Part shown: in pieces, positions 32,177-40,444 of the stretch
Numbering within the stretch: the stretch's first letter is position 1
Layout of the letters: each line of letters begins with the position of its first letter
Origin: MVRV01 sp964469905
GTDB taxonomy: Bacteria; Desulfobacterota; Syntrophia; Syntrophales; Smithellaceae
NCBI GenBank assembly: GCA_964469905.1
Contig: CAYXZW010000022.1
Coordinates: 1-44,605 of the forward strand
Direction of reading: 5' to 3'
DNA: 44,605 bases
The notes under the pieces: generated by a model
Told to the model about the DNA's origin: nothing
The model's database searches: none
What the model saw: only the letters and a program-made list of their open reading frames with translations
Position numbers and translations under genes: made by a program

Positions 32177-33241
32177 ATGGGACAAAAATCCATGAAAAAA
32201 TCACCCGCGAAATCATCCATTTCCTCCAAAAAGAAAAAAATTAATTTAGCATTGCAGGGCGGCGGCGCCCATGGTGCTTTTACCTGGGGAGTACTGGACA
32301 GACTGCTCGATGATGAGCGCATTGAAATTGAAGGAATTGTCGGCACCAGTGCCGGCGCTGTCAACGCAGCCATTCTCGCCTATGGCCTGGAAGCAGGTGG
32401 ACGTAAAAAAGCTCAGGAACTGCTGAACAGGTTCTGGAAATCCAATTCCCAAAACAGCCACTGCTCGCCTTTTCAGCCGACAGCCTGCGACAAAATTCTT
32501 GGCAGCAAAGGTTCCATGGAATTTTCCCCATTATGGCAGATGTTTGATGTTCTTTCGCGCATGTTGTCCCCTTATCAGTGGAATCCCAATCATACAAATG
32601 TATTTAAAGATATTCTCGAAGAGCTGATCGACTTTTCGCTCCTGCAGAAATCACGCAACACCAGACTTTTCATTTGCGCCACGAATGTTTTAACCGGCCG
32701 CCTGAAAGTTTTCGAAAATCATGAAATAACGCCGGAAATGATTCTGGCCTCCGCCTGCCTGCCTTACCTTTATCAGGCTCCGGAAATCAACGGCGAGTTT
32801 TATTGGGACGGCGGTTACATGGGCAATCCGCCAATTTTCCCGGTTATTTATAATACGGATTGTCAGGATGTTTTAATTGTTCAGATAAACCCGATCAATA
32901 TCCCCGAGGTGCCACAGACCGCCAATGCAATTTTCGACCGGATCAACACGTTGAGCTTCAATTCCAGCCTGATGCGCGAAATGCGGGCAATTCATTTTGT
33001 CACTTCTTTAATCGAGAAGGGCGAGCTCGATTCCACAAAATACAAACATACCTTCATTCACACTATCGATGCCGAGGAAGAAATGTCTAAACTGACTGCG
33101 TCCAGTAAAATGAATCTGGACATGGAATTTCTGCAATACCTATTTGACACCGGCAAAGAAAAAGCCGAAGAATTCCTCAAAAATCATTTCGATAAAATTG
33201 GCAATAAATCTTCCACCGATATTGCAGCAAAATTTTTCTAA
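32177..33241 (+). CDS. Patatin-like phospholipase, cytosolic
   Basis: 354 residues. The oxyanion motif QGGGAHGAF is at 27-35, the nucleophile GTSAG (Ser58) and the acid Asp211 in WDGGYMGN. There is no signal peptide, but the basic N-terminus (KKSPAKSSISSKKKK) could bind membranes. The variant GGGAHG and the DGGYxGNP context match a common bacterial group distinct from the RssA-type protein at 20242. No clear ribosome binding site precedes ATG 32177, and Met6 (32192) is an alternative. It is convergent with the type Vd protein gene, with the 126-bp inverted-repeat element between them. Confidence 0.9.
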   Translation: MGQKSMKKSPAKSSISSKKKKINLALQGGGAHGAFTWGVLDRLLDDERIEIEGIVGTSAGAVNAAILAYGLEAGGRKKAQELLNRFWKSNSQNSHCSPFQPTACDKILGSKGSMEFSPLWQMFDVLSRMLSPYQWNPNHTNVFKDILEELIDFSLLQKSRNTRLFICATNVLTGRLKVFENHEITPEMILASACLPYLYQAPEINGEFYWDGGYMGNPPIFPVIYNTDCQDVLIVQINPINIPEVPQTANAIFDRINTLSFNSSLMREMRAIHFVTSLIEKGELDSTKYKHTFIHTIDAEEEMSKLTASSKMNLDMEFLQYLFDTGKEKAEEFLKNHFDKIGNKSSTDIAAKFF

Positions 33242-33255
33242 TGACTACCGGAGTG

Positions 33256-33381
33256 TGATGCCATGCTGCATTTAAATGATAACGCGGCGGCAAGGAGGAG
33301 GCGACGAGGCGTATTATAGATACGTTGAGGAAACCGACGACGCAGCCAACAAAGTTAGCGTTTGAATGCGGCGTGGTATCA
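33256..33381. repeat. 126-bp inverted-repeat element, ends TGAT...ATCA
   Basis: The outer 28 bases at each end form an inverted repeat: TGATGCCATGCTGCATT at the left, TGATACCACGCCGCATT as reverse complement of the right. Five of the six differences convert Watson-Crick pairs into G-U pairs if the plus strand is transcribed, so the RNA stem stays intact. A small inner hairpin (CGTAT-TATAG-ATACG) and purine-rich GGCGACGAGGCG lie in the middle. The right terminus contains the TGA stop of the type Vd gene. It looks like a member of a dispersed, structured bacterial repeat family; only one copy is visible here. Confidence 0.6.
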
Positions 33382-35640
33382 AAACCGCTGCCCCAGGAAC
33401 AGATACACCGACCGATGACCGCCCTCGGCCTGACCGTAAGCCAGGAAGATCGGGCCCAGATATGTGTTCGTTCCGACAAAAACACTTCCCGCGTAAATAA
33501 GGGACTCATATGTAATGTCGTTTTTTTTGTCCCAGACATTGCCCGCTTCCACCGATCCTCCAAGATACAACGGCATATTGAACGATCCCAAACCTGCCTG
33601 GCCTATTTTCCGGTAGCCGATCAGACTCGCCACTCCCGTATGCCTTCCGGAAATTTCATTTATGGAATAACCGGAAAGATTCATAAAGCCACCCAGAGAA
33701 AAGGAATCCTGAACAGGACTTTCGTCATTATCCAGAACTGTTTGCACACGCAAGGAAGGAACGAAAGTGTTTCTCCCCCATGTTTTTGCCGTCATCCAGT
33801 GCGCACTCAACCCCTGAGCTTCGATATCCGAACCTAACTTCTTGAGATTATACATCCAGATAACATCCGCATCAGCTCCGGCAAGGGGGAAAGCATAATT
33901 GTCCAGTGTGCTGTAAGCAAAAGAAGCATAAAGGCTCCCACGATCATAGCTGCCCGACCACAGAGTCGGGTCACCGATACTTATACCGATATTACCGTGT
34001 TCCCTGCGGACTCCCAAACGTAATTCACCCCAATTGCCCAACTGCCGTCCGACATCCACCCCGACTTGCGCGGTGGAAACGCGGTATTGGGCAGTGATAT
34101 CGCCGTTTGCGTTAAAATAGTTTATATTTCTTGCTTTATACTCAACTGCTGTGGACACAAAATAATTCTGGGAATAATCAATAGGCTGATAAAACTCAGA
34201 ATAAAAGCGCGGCGTCTCGCCGATTTGCAGCTCCGTTCGCCATTCAGCGCCTAACCTATTGATAGCTGTTTTCGTAAAACGCGTAGAAACGGAATAAGTG
34301 CTCGCGCCTTTGAAATTATCCTCAATCCCTAATCCGAAACGCAGATAATTCGGTCCCCATGATTTTTCTACCGGTTCAATAACAATTCCCGACTGCTTGT
34401 CTTTCCTCTCCAGTCGGAAATTCACAGTTTCAAAATTACCGATCCCGTAAGTTCGATTGATATCCTTTTGCAGCACGGCAATATCTAATTTATCGTCCGG
34501 TTTTGTTTGTATTTGCGCCTCGATAACTTTTGTGGACAGCGCCGACTTGTTCACAACTTCAATAAAATCGATTTTCGGCAACTCCTTTGGTTGTTTTCTC
34601 TGACGGGAAAGATAGGCAAGATAATCCTTATCCGGCACGGCGAAACGGGCGAGCAGGTGACGTAATGATTCCGCCTTTTTTTGGCCAATTTGGATGCTTT
34701 CCAACGCCCGGGAAAAATCGCTTGATCCAACATCACCTAATTGCGGCTGAATAAGGAGATCTTCCGGACGCAGAGTGGCAATCTGCGCTTTAGAATTACG
34801 CTGAATCATGATGGTCATGACCTGTGCCGAGATAGCAACCGGCGATGTCAATTTTTCGCGGGAGCGCAGGCCGGTGCCGATGTCCACAACAATCACCAGA
34901 TCTGCGCCCATATGCCGGACAACATCAACCGGCACATTATCGGCTATTCCCCCGTCCACAAGTATCCTGCCGTCAATCTCTACCGGCGCAAAAACTCCGG
35001 GGATGGACATGCTGGCCCGCAGCGCTTTAACCAATTCGCCTTTCTGCAGCACAACAGTTTCACCGGTTTCAATATCCGCCGCCACGGCACGGAAAGGAAT
35101 GGGAAGGTCGTCAAAGTTACGGATTCCCTCCGCATGCAAAAGGATTGATTTCAAAGCCATGTTGAGGTTTTGCCCCTGGATGAGTCCCTTCGGTATCTGA
35201 AGTTTGCCGTCTTTGTAGCCCATGTCGAAATCGATCAGGTAATCAGCGGCATCCTGCTTACGACGGAAAGAAAGATCCTGCGGTGATGGTTTGTCCTTAA
35301 AGGCATCATTCCATTTAATGCTGGTCACTATATTTTCCATCTCCGCAGGAGATATGCCGGAGGCGTAAAGACCACCGACAATAGCACCCATACTGGTGCC
35401 GGCGATGCAATCTATGGGTATTTTCATTTCCTCCAGCACTTTGATAACGCCGATATGCGTAACGCCGCGCGCTCCGCCTCCCGAGAGCACAAGCCCGATC
35501 CGCGGCCTTCCCACAGGGGTTAACTGCTCAGCCCCTGCTTCGAGAACAACAAAAAATATACTCAAAAGCAGCATGATGCAAAGCAGGGAATTGCTTTTTG
35601 CTTTCTGACCGAGGTAATAATTGAAAATGATTCGAATCAT
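33379..35640 (-). CDS. Patatin-domain type Vd autotransporter-like outer-membrane protein (PlpD/FplA-like)
   Basis: 753 residues: a signal peptide (about 15-37), a patatin domain with SGGGARG (53-59), GTSMG (Ser83) and DGG (Asp229), then a POTRA-like linker (about 345-425, VNKSALSTKVIEAQIQTKPD), and a C-terminal 16-strand Omp85-type barrel (about 440-753) ending in Phe (FLGQRF). This order is that of type Vd secretion, in which the barrel carries its own lipase to the cell surface. The ATG at 35640 has GGAGG seven bases upstream. The last codons and stop overlap a repeat element. Whether the lipase is released or stays attached cannot be told. Confidence 0.92.
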   Translation of the reverse strand: MIRIIFNYYLGQKAKSNSLLCIMLLLSIFFVVLEAGAEQLTPVGRPRIGLVLSGGGARGVTHIGVIKVLEEMKIPIDCIAGTSMGAIVGGLYASGISPAEMENIVTSIKWNDAFKDKPSPQDLSFRRKQDAADYLIDFDMGYKDGKLQIPKGLIQGQNLNMALKSILLHAEGIRNFDDLPIPFRAVAADIETGETVVLQKGELVKALRASMSIPGVFAPVEIDGRILVDGGIADNVPVDVVRHMGADLVIVVDIGTGLRSREKLTSPVAISAQVMTIMIQRNSKAQIATLRPEDLLIQPQLGDVGSSDFSRALESIQIGQKKAESLRHLLARFAVPDKDYLAYLSRQRKQPKELPKIDFIEVVNKSALSTKVIEAQIQTKPDDKLDIAVLQKDINRTYGIGNFETVNFRLERKDKQSGIVIEPVEKSWGPNYLRFGLGIEDNFKGASTYSVSTRFTKTAINRLGAEWRTELQIGETPRFYSEFYQPIDYSQNYFVSTAVEYKARNINYFNANGDITAQYRVSTAQVGVDVGRQLGNWGELRLGVRREHGNIGISIGDPTLWSGSYDRGSLYASFAYSTLDNYAFPLAGADADVIWMYNLKKLGSDIEAQGLSAHWMTAKTWGRNTFVPSLRVQTVLDNDESPVQDSFSLGGFMNLSGYSINEISGRHTGVASLIGYRKIGQAGLGSFNMPLYLGGSVEAGNVWDKKNDITYESLIYAGSVFVGTNTYLGPIFLAYGQAEGGHRSVYLFLGQRF

Positions 35641-35939
35641 ATAAATGCCTCCATTACCGGAGATAATAATATGTTGTAATTGTCATTAATAAGGCTGTTA
35701 TGGAATAACACAACTAAATTAATATTTGAAGCTTTATGACATATTATGGAGCGGATAGAGGAATAATTAATTCGGCGATATTTCCGGACGGCTCCGTTAA
35801 GTGGGGTTTGACTGCCTTCTTTTTCGGCTTGCCATTTAACTTGCCGAATGATATTTTTATCATCATTCTTCGGTTTCATGAAATCAGGGCTGCTTTTTTT
35901 CTCTTTGCTGTCGTAAAGAATATTTGGGAGGCATGAAAG
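35641..35939. other. Divergent intergenic region between patatin genes
   Basis: AT-rich. Open frames exist on both strands (35736-35936 plus, 35637-35879 minus), but neither has a ribosome binding site or recognisable protein features, so I do not call them. It should hold promoters for both the type Vd gene and the lipoprotein operon; none was recognised with good spacing. Confidence 0.4.
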
Positions 35940-36155
35940 ATGGAATACCTGCTGGTAAATTATCCGGAGGACCGGGAAGTATTGATCGACTCCATTTTAC
36001 AGGGTCGCACTAATGAAACCATCGAATTGGAAAAAGGCACGCACAGCATTTCTTTAAAATCTCCACCCCGGAATTTTCGCCCCAACCAAAAGAAAATTAC
36101 GCTCGCCGGAACTTCTGCTCTTACCCCGCAGGAGGTGACCTTTGCCAAAATTTAA
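35940..36155 (+). CDS. Small protein, 71 residues, coupled to patatin lipoprotein
   Basis: MEYLLVNYPEDREVLIDSIL opens the protein; it is beta-rich with TIELEKGTHSISL, reminiscent of PEGA-like surface strands (the sequence shows no signal peptide). GGGAGG lies eight bases before the ATG. Its stop overlaps the start of the patatin lipoprotein by 14 bases, and AGGAGGTG inside it is the ribosome binding site for that gene, so translation of the two is coupled. It could be a cytosolic partner or regulator. The family is not recognised. Confidence 0.7.
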   Translation: MEYLLVNYPEDREVLIDSILQGRTNETIELEKGTHSISLKSPPRNFRPNQKKITLAGTSALTPQEVTFAKI

Positions 36156-37557
36156 ACTTTATCTATTCCTGGTCTTAGTTATTGCGGCGCCAACCTTCTA
36201 CGGCTGCTCCCATTATCCGCAAAACCAGCCGCTGAAATCAGCCCAAGGCAATGACACTTATGATTTCAACAGGATTAATTCGCCCGACAGCAGTGATGAA
36301 ACTTTTGTGGTGCTCACCTTTTCCGGCGGCGGAACACGCGCTGCCGCCCTTGCTTACGGCGTGCTGGCCAAGTTGCAGGAGACAAAGATTGATGAAAGCA
36401 ATAAGACACTCCTGGATGAAGTTGATGTAATTTCCACTGTCTCCGGCGGATCATTTACCGGAGCTTATTACACACTTTTTGGCAACAAGATTTTTACCGA
36501 ATTCAAAGATAAATTCCTTTATCGCGACATCGAAGCAGAATTGTTCTGGAAAATGGGAAACCCGGTCAACTGGTGGCGCCTGGCTTCTCCCTACTTCAGC
36601 CGCATTGATCTGGCTGCTGAAATTTACGATGAAAGTATTTTCAGTAGGCAGACTTACGGAACGCTCGCGCAAAAGGCCCAAAAACCATTCCTGATTGTCA
36701 ATGCCACCAATCTTTACCAGGGCGCCCGTTTCGAATTTACCGGCCGACAGTTTAACTATCTGGGCTCCGACATCCGCTCCTATCCAATTGCCCTTGCCGT
36801 TGCCGCCTCCTCCGCGTTTCCCTTTTTACTCTCGCCGATTAGTCTGGTTAATTACCCCTGGCCCGCGGGAAAAAAAATTACCCCGCAAGATGAACTCGCA
36901 GCCGAGGATTACTGGAATAATAAACGCCGTTACTATGCGGCCAGGAATTATGATATCTATGCCGATGAAAAAGAGCATCCTTATGTCCACCTCATGGACG
37001 GAGGACTTGCGGACAATTTAGGCCTGCGGGCTATTTATGATCTCTATGTCCGGGAAGGTATCCGTACTAAAATCAATAATGGAAAAATTCAACGACTGCT
37101 GGTAATTGTTGTCAATGCCAAAGCTCAGAAAAAGGAATCATTCGATAAAAACGAAGCGCCTCCCGGCCTGAAAACCACAGCCTACAAAACGGCTACAGTT
37201 TCGATGGACAATTATACTTTTGAATCGGTGGAAGTATTTGCCGATTTGTTAAATGAACGGATCAATGCCCAGCAAAGCATAGCGGGTTGCCAGCAGTTGC
37301 TCAACCGGCATGCGCAAGACGGCTACAAAATTCCACCTCTGGCCGGGGGAAATTTAAAGCTTTATGTTGTTGATCTGGCTTTCGACAATCTTGCGGATCC
37401 TCAACTGCGGAATTATTTTAATGACCTGCCAACATCCTTTAAATTATCCAAAGAACAGGTGGACAAGCTGATTTCTGTGGGCGGAAAACTGCTTGCCGAG
37501 CACACGGAATTTCAAAAATTTATAACCGATAATATAAATGAACGGAGGGAAAAATGA
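36142..37557 (+). CDS. Patatin-like phospholipase lipoprotein
   Basis: 471 residues with a lipoprotein signal (lipobox TFYGC, Cys22), so probably anchored in the outer membrane. The oxyanion motif SGGGTRAAA is at 61-69, the nucleophile Ser101 in STVSGGSF (Thr replaces the first Gly of GxSxG, as in this subfamily) and the acid Asp lies in LMDGGLADNLG. A long C-terminal region (about 300-471) exceeds the patatin core and looks helical. The start is TTG at 36142 behind AGGAGGTG. The stop overlaps the fabI start by four bases (ATGA), so lipase and enoyl reductase are translated together. Confidence 0.88.
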   Translation: MPKFKLYLFLVLVIAAPTFYGCSHYPQNQPLKSAQGNDTYDFNRINSPDSSDETFVVLTFSGGGTRAAALAYGVLAKLQETKIDESNKTLLDEVDVISTVSGGSFTGAYYTLFGNKIFTEFKDKFLYRDIEAELFWKMGNPVNWWRLASPYFSRIDLAAEIYDESIFSRQTYGTLAQKAQKPFLIVNATNLYQGARFEFTGRQFNYLGSDIRSYPIALAVAASSAFPFLLSPISLVNYPWPAGKKITPQDELAAEDYWNNKRRYYAARNYDIYADEKEHPYVHLMDGGLADNLGLRAIYDLYVREGIRTKINNGKIQRLLVIVVNAKAQKKESFDKNEAPPGLKTTAYKTATVSMDNYTFESVEVFADLLNERINAQQSIAGCQQLLNRHAQDGYKIPPLAGGNLKLYVVDLAFDNLADPQLRNYFNDLPTSFKLSKEQVDKLISVGGKLLAEHTEFQKFITDNINERREK

Positions 37558-38363
37558 ACCAGCCGCTGATGAAAAACAAAAAAGGCCTTATTCTGGGCGT
37601 TGCCAATGAAAGCAGCATTTCCTGGGGTGTTGCGAAAGTCCTGGCCGAACACGGCGCCCAACTGGCCTTCACCTATCAAAACGAAAAAACCGGCAAATAT
37701 GTTATTCCCTTGTTTCAGTCTGTCGGCAGCACATTTTATGAAATTCTGGATATTACCGACGACAGAAACATCCAGTACGTTTTTGACAAGCTTCGGGAAC
37801 ATTGGCAAAGCGAGCTTGATTTTATCGTTCACGGTATTGCGGGCGGACCCGGCAAAGGAGAACTTGATCAAGGTTACATCCAGACTACCCGCGAAGGCTT
37901 TGTCAATTCCATGCTCATCAGCGTATATTCTTTCACGGCGGTTCTAAGGGAAGCAGCGAAAATGATGAAAGGACGCAACTCCGCGGCGTTGACCATGTCT
38001 TATTACGGCTCCGACAAGGTTGTTCCGCATTATAACGTAATGGGCGTAGCTAAAGCTGCGCTGGAATCGAGCGTGCGCTATCTGGCATCCGACCTCGGCA
38101 CTCAGGGCATCCGCGTCAACGCCATTTCTCCCGGCACAATTCGCACCAGAGCCGCAAGCGGCATCGGAGATTTCGAAAATCTGGCCCGTTTCACGGAATT
38201 AAATTCACCCATGCACCGCGGAGTAACCCAGGAAGAAGTAGGCAACGCGGCCTTGTTTCTGCTCAGCGATCTAGCGAGCGGCGTTACCGGCGAAATACTT
38301 TACATTGATGCCGGTTATCATATAATGGGATACACGATGAACTGTCTGGTGCCGGAAAAATGA
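37554..38363 (+). CDS. fabI: Enoyl-ACP reductase FabI-like (NADH)
   Basis: Reduces trans-2-enoyl-ACP, the last step of each fatty-acid elongation round. 269 residues of the divergent SDR type: GLILGVANESSISWG (cofactor loop), Tyr150 in TMSYYGS, and the catalytic Tyr160 and Lys167 in YNVMGVAK, six residues apart as in FabI. The substrate loop reads HGIAGGPGKGEL where E. coli has a HAIAFAP-type sequence, so specificity may differ from housekeeping FabI. It is the only fatty-acid synthesis gene in the window and is fused by ATGA overlap to a patatin lipoprotein, an unusual partner that suggests phospholipid remodelling. Confidence 0.9.
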   Translation: MNQPLMKNKKGLILGVANESSISWGVAKVLAEHGAQLAFTYQNEKTGKYVIPLFQSVGSTFYEILDITDDRNIQYVFDKLREHWQSELDFIVHGIAGGPGKGELDQGYIQTTREGFVNSMLISVYSFTAVLREAAKMMKGRNSAALTMSYYGSDKVVPHYNVMGVAKAALESSVRYLASDLGTQGIRVNAISPGTIRTRAASGIGDFENLARFTELNSPMHRGVTQEEVGNAALFLLSDLASGVTGEILYIDAGYHIMGYTMNCLVPEK

Positions 38364-38394
38364 AATCTAGAAAAAAAGCAAGAGAGAGGAAAAT

Positions 38395-38973
38395 ATGATT
38401 TCGCGTATCGACCATGTATCAATAGCGGTGAAAGATCAGGAAAAGGCTGAGCATTTTTTTCGTGACATTCTGGGGGCCATTCCCGGCGCCGGGGCAAGTG
38501 ATCCCTCATCCAAATTTTTCTGGCAGCTCTTTTCTCTGGGCGATCTGTCCCGTTTAGAGATTATCTCACCCACAGGGGATGGAAGTTTTTTAGATGGTTT
38601 TCTGAAGGACAGGGACGGAGGTGTCCATCATATCACCCTCCAGACACCCGATATCCGCAAGGCGATTGCCCATCTGGAGATGCAGGGCATTCCATTCTTT
38701 GGCTACAACGAATATCCCGGAGGCGTATGGAAGGAGATATTCATTCATCCCCGTCATGCTTTCGGTGTGCTGATCCAAATCGCGGAATTTGAGGCCTCAG
38801 ATTGGCTCTCTGAGAAGGTAAAATTCCCCCCGGAAACGAAATGGCAAGTCACAAAAACAGAAGCCGGAGCAATCCTCACATTTGCTCACCCCGGCGGAGG
38901 CAAGGTTTCTTTGCAAATGGATCGTGGAGAGTTAAAGAAACTGGTAGAATCGTTGGAACAGGCTATTGTGTAA
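38395..38973 (+). CDS. VOC-superfamily protein, methylmalonyl-CoA epimerase-like
   Basis: 192 residues. The N-terminal VOC half (1-130) has the metal-ligand pattern of methylmalonyl-CoA epimerase: IDHVSIAV (His), RLEIISP (Glu), GGVHHITLQTPD (His) and LIQIAEFE (Glu). The C-terminal 60 residues lack a second VOC motif. It is about 50 residues longer than typical epimerases (about 140), so the function may differ. AGAGAGGA precedes the ATG 31 bases after fabI, so it may share its transcript. Confidence 0.82.
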   Translation: MISRIDHVSIAVKDQEKAEHFFRDILGAIPGAGASDPSSKFFWQLFSLGDLSRLEIISPTGDGSFLDGFLKDRDGGVHHITLQTPDIRKAIAHLEMQGIPFFGYNEYPGGVWKEIFIHPRHAFGVLIQIAEFEASDWLSEKVKFPPETKWQVTKTEAGAILTFAHPGGGKVSLQMDRGELKKLVESLEQAIV

Positions 38974-39170
38974 AAAACTTTCCTGCACTACCCAACCATC
39001 CAATCTCGATAAAGATGCAGGATTTCAAACAGGAATCAATGACGTTCTTTTTATCAATAATTGTGATATGTAGAATAATGAAAAGAGAGGGTATCGTTGA
39101 TTAACATCAGAAGAATTATATTAGCATGATTATCTAATAACTTTAACACTTCCCAAAGAGGGCCAATGTG

Positions 39171-39350
39171 ATGATACGCGCTATGATTAAGGCTACTTCA
39201 AAAGTGATAAAGGAAATGCCGTGGTGGCAAAAGGTGCTTATTGGATCAGCTGCAGCTGTCGCTTTCAGCGCTGCGGCAAAAGTGATGGAATATTTCATTC
39301 AGGAGATAGAAGAGCCAGTAGATAATAAATCGGATGAATTCAAGACATAG
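39171..39350 (+). CDS. Small membrane protein, 59 residues
   Basis: A basic N-terminus (IRAMIKATSKVIKEMPWWQK), one hydrophobic segment (VLIGSAAAVAFSAAAKVMEYF) and an acidic tail (EIEEPVDNKSDEF). AGAGGG lies about ten bases before the ATG. No family was recognised. The composition and site support a real small protein, but the next frame may also be relevant: a 14-codon ORF follows 15 bases later. Confidence 0.5.
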   Translation: MIRAMIKATSKVIKEMPWWQKVLIGSAAAVAFSAAAKVMEYFIQEIEEPVDNKSDEFKT

Positions 39351-39365
39351 AAGGAAGTGAAAGCT

Positions 39366-39410
39366 ATGATAGACGCTGAGCGAGTGACCGATATTAATGA
39401 CTTCCTGTAA
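39366..39410 (+). CDS. Possible 14-residue ORF with strong ribosome binding site
   Basis: MIDAERVTDINDFL follows AAGGAAGTGAAAGCT, a very good initiation context directly after the stop of the 59-residue gene. It is too short to judge; it may be a degraded gene start. Confidence 0.25.
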   Translation: MIDAERVTDINDFL

Positions 39411-39475
39411 TTCATTAAAATGATATATTCTTCAATATGCATTCTTTCAATCGCTAGTCAGCAATGTCCGTCCAC

Positions 39476-39492
39476 TGCCAACTAAGTTGGCA
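39476..39492. promoter_or_regulatory. Palindrome upstream of the pentapeptide-repeat gene
   Basis: TGCCAAC-TAA-GTTGGCA is a perfect 7-bp inverted repeat with a 3-base centre. A further half-like TTTGGCA lies at 39507-39513, inside the predicted -35 region. It is placed about 40-60 bases before the predicted start, which suits a regulator. Confidence 0.4.
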
Positions 39493-39507
39493 CCCCTGCC
39501 CACAAAT

Positions 39508-39535
39508 TTGGCAAGTGTAAATTTCCCCATAGAAT
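39508..39535 (+). promoter_or_regulatory. Predicted promoter of the pentapeptide-repeat gene
   Basis: TTGGCA (39508-39513), 16 bases, TAGAAT (39530-39535), about 107 bases upstream of the ATG at 39642. Confidence 0.35.
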
Positions 39536-39641
39536 GATAAACTTTGCGAACGCTATTAAATATTGCTTATTATAAAGTGGCATATAGATTGCTGTACTGA
39601 TGAAGAGAGTAAAGACAAGAAAGAAAGGGAGAAAGAGTATC

Positions 39642-40169
39642 ATGAAAATGATTTTGGTTTTGGTTTGTATGACGATGTTTTCGGGAATGTTTCTGATCCC
39701 CGGCGGGGCGGGGGCATTCAATCAGGGCGATGTGACGAAACTGCTTACGACAAAGTCTTGTCCCGGTTGCGATCTGAGCGGGGCATTCCTCCAGGATGTA
39801 AACCTTGGAGCAGCGAACCTTGCCGGGGCAAACCTCGCCGGGGCAAACATGCAGAATGTATTCCTGAGTGGAGCGAACCTAAGCGGGGCAAACTTGAAGC
39901 AGACGAGCATGTATTATTCAGCTGTGATTAATTCAAATCTTAGCAATGCTTACATGTGGAATACATTCCTGATCGGCTCAAAACTCAACGGGTCGAACCT
40001 GACCGGCGCAGACATGACTGTGGCAGCCTTGAACGACGCGGACATGAGAAACGTAAACATGACCGGTGTGAGGCATGACGGAATAGACGTGACAGGCGCA
40101 AACCTGAGCGGCGCGAGATGGTGGAACGGGCATGTCTGTGCGGAAGGTTCAATTGGGCAGTGCAAGTAG
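39642..40169 (+). CDS. Exported pentapeptide-repeat protein
   Basis: 175 residues with a signal peptide (about 1-27, ending GGAGA), then a helical segment with CPGC and a run of about 18 pentapeptide repeats of the A(N/D)LxG type, interrupted in the middle by irregular MYYSAVINSNL and resuming with SNLTGADMT. Such repeats form a right-handed square beta-helix. Two more Cys (VCAEGSIGQC) lie at the C-terminus and could pair. The ATG at 39642 is preferred to the upstream frame start because GGGAGAAAG precedes it and a signal peptide follows. The role is unknown; the cytosolic DNA-mimic function of some relatives does not fit an exported protein. Confidence 0.85.
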   Translation: MKMILVLVCMTMFSGMFLIPGGAGAFNQGDVTKLLTTKSCPGCDLSGAFLQDVNLGAANLAGANLAGANMQNVFLSGANLSGANLKQTSMYYSAVINSNLSNAYMWNTFLIGSKLNGSNLTGADMTVAALNDADMRNVNMTGVRHDGIDVTGANLSGARWWNGHVCAEGSIGQCK

Positions 40170-40383
40170 AATGCGTTCAGCCGGATGAAGCTTAATTCCC
40201 TTATCTCCCGTTGATTTTTCTTAAATTCTCTTCTAGGCGAGACTATTATTAAGGGTAACACAAATAGACTTACAATTTTGCAGGAAGGTTTTTCGCAGAG
40301 GAGAATGCCGCTTCGCATCAAGGCTTGTTAAGAAAAACGGACATGATTCCAATCTCCGGATTGCCAGATAAACAGCAGCAGCA

Positions 40384-40421
40384 AAAAAATCCCGGCAGTT
40401 TGCTTTTGAGGCACTGCCGGG
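40384..40421 (-). terminator. Terminator of the 3-hydroxyacyl-CoA dehydrogenase gene
   Basis: CCCGGCAGT (40391-40399) and ACTGCCGGG (40413-40421) pair perfectly over 9 bp; read on the minus strand the stem is followed by ATTTTTTTG. It lies 23 bases after the stop at 40445. Confidence 0.9.
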
Positions 40422-40444
40422 ATCTGTCGACAACAAACCTTTAT

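Noticed and set aside
35736..35936. 66-codon plus-strand ORF between the patatin genes, and the 80-codon ORF on the other strand
   Set aside because: No ribosome binding site, no protein-like motif; the two frames overlap each other in AT-rich DNA.
38841..39104. Plus-strand ORF overlapping the VOC gene end
   Set aside because: Wrong frame for most of its length; the final 28 codons after the VOC stop lack a ribosome binding site.
39487..39502. Sigma-54-like promoter (TGGCAC...GC) upstream of the pentapeptide-repeat gene
   Set aside because: TGGCAC is present but the expected TTGC element at the correct distance is missing.
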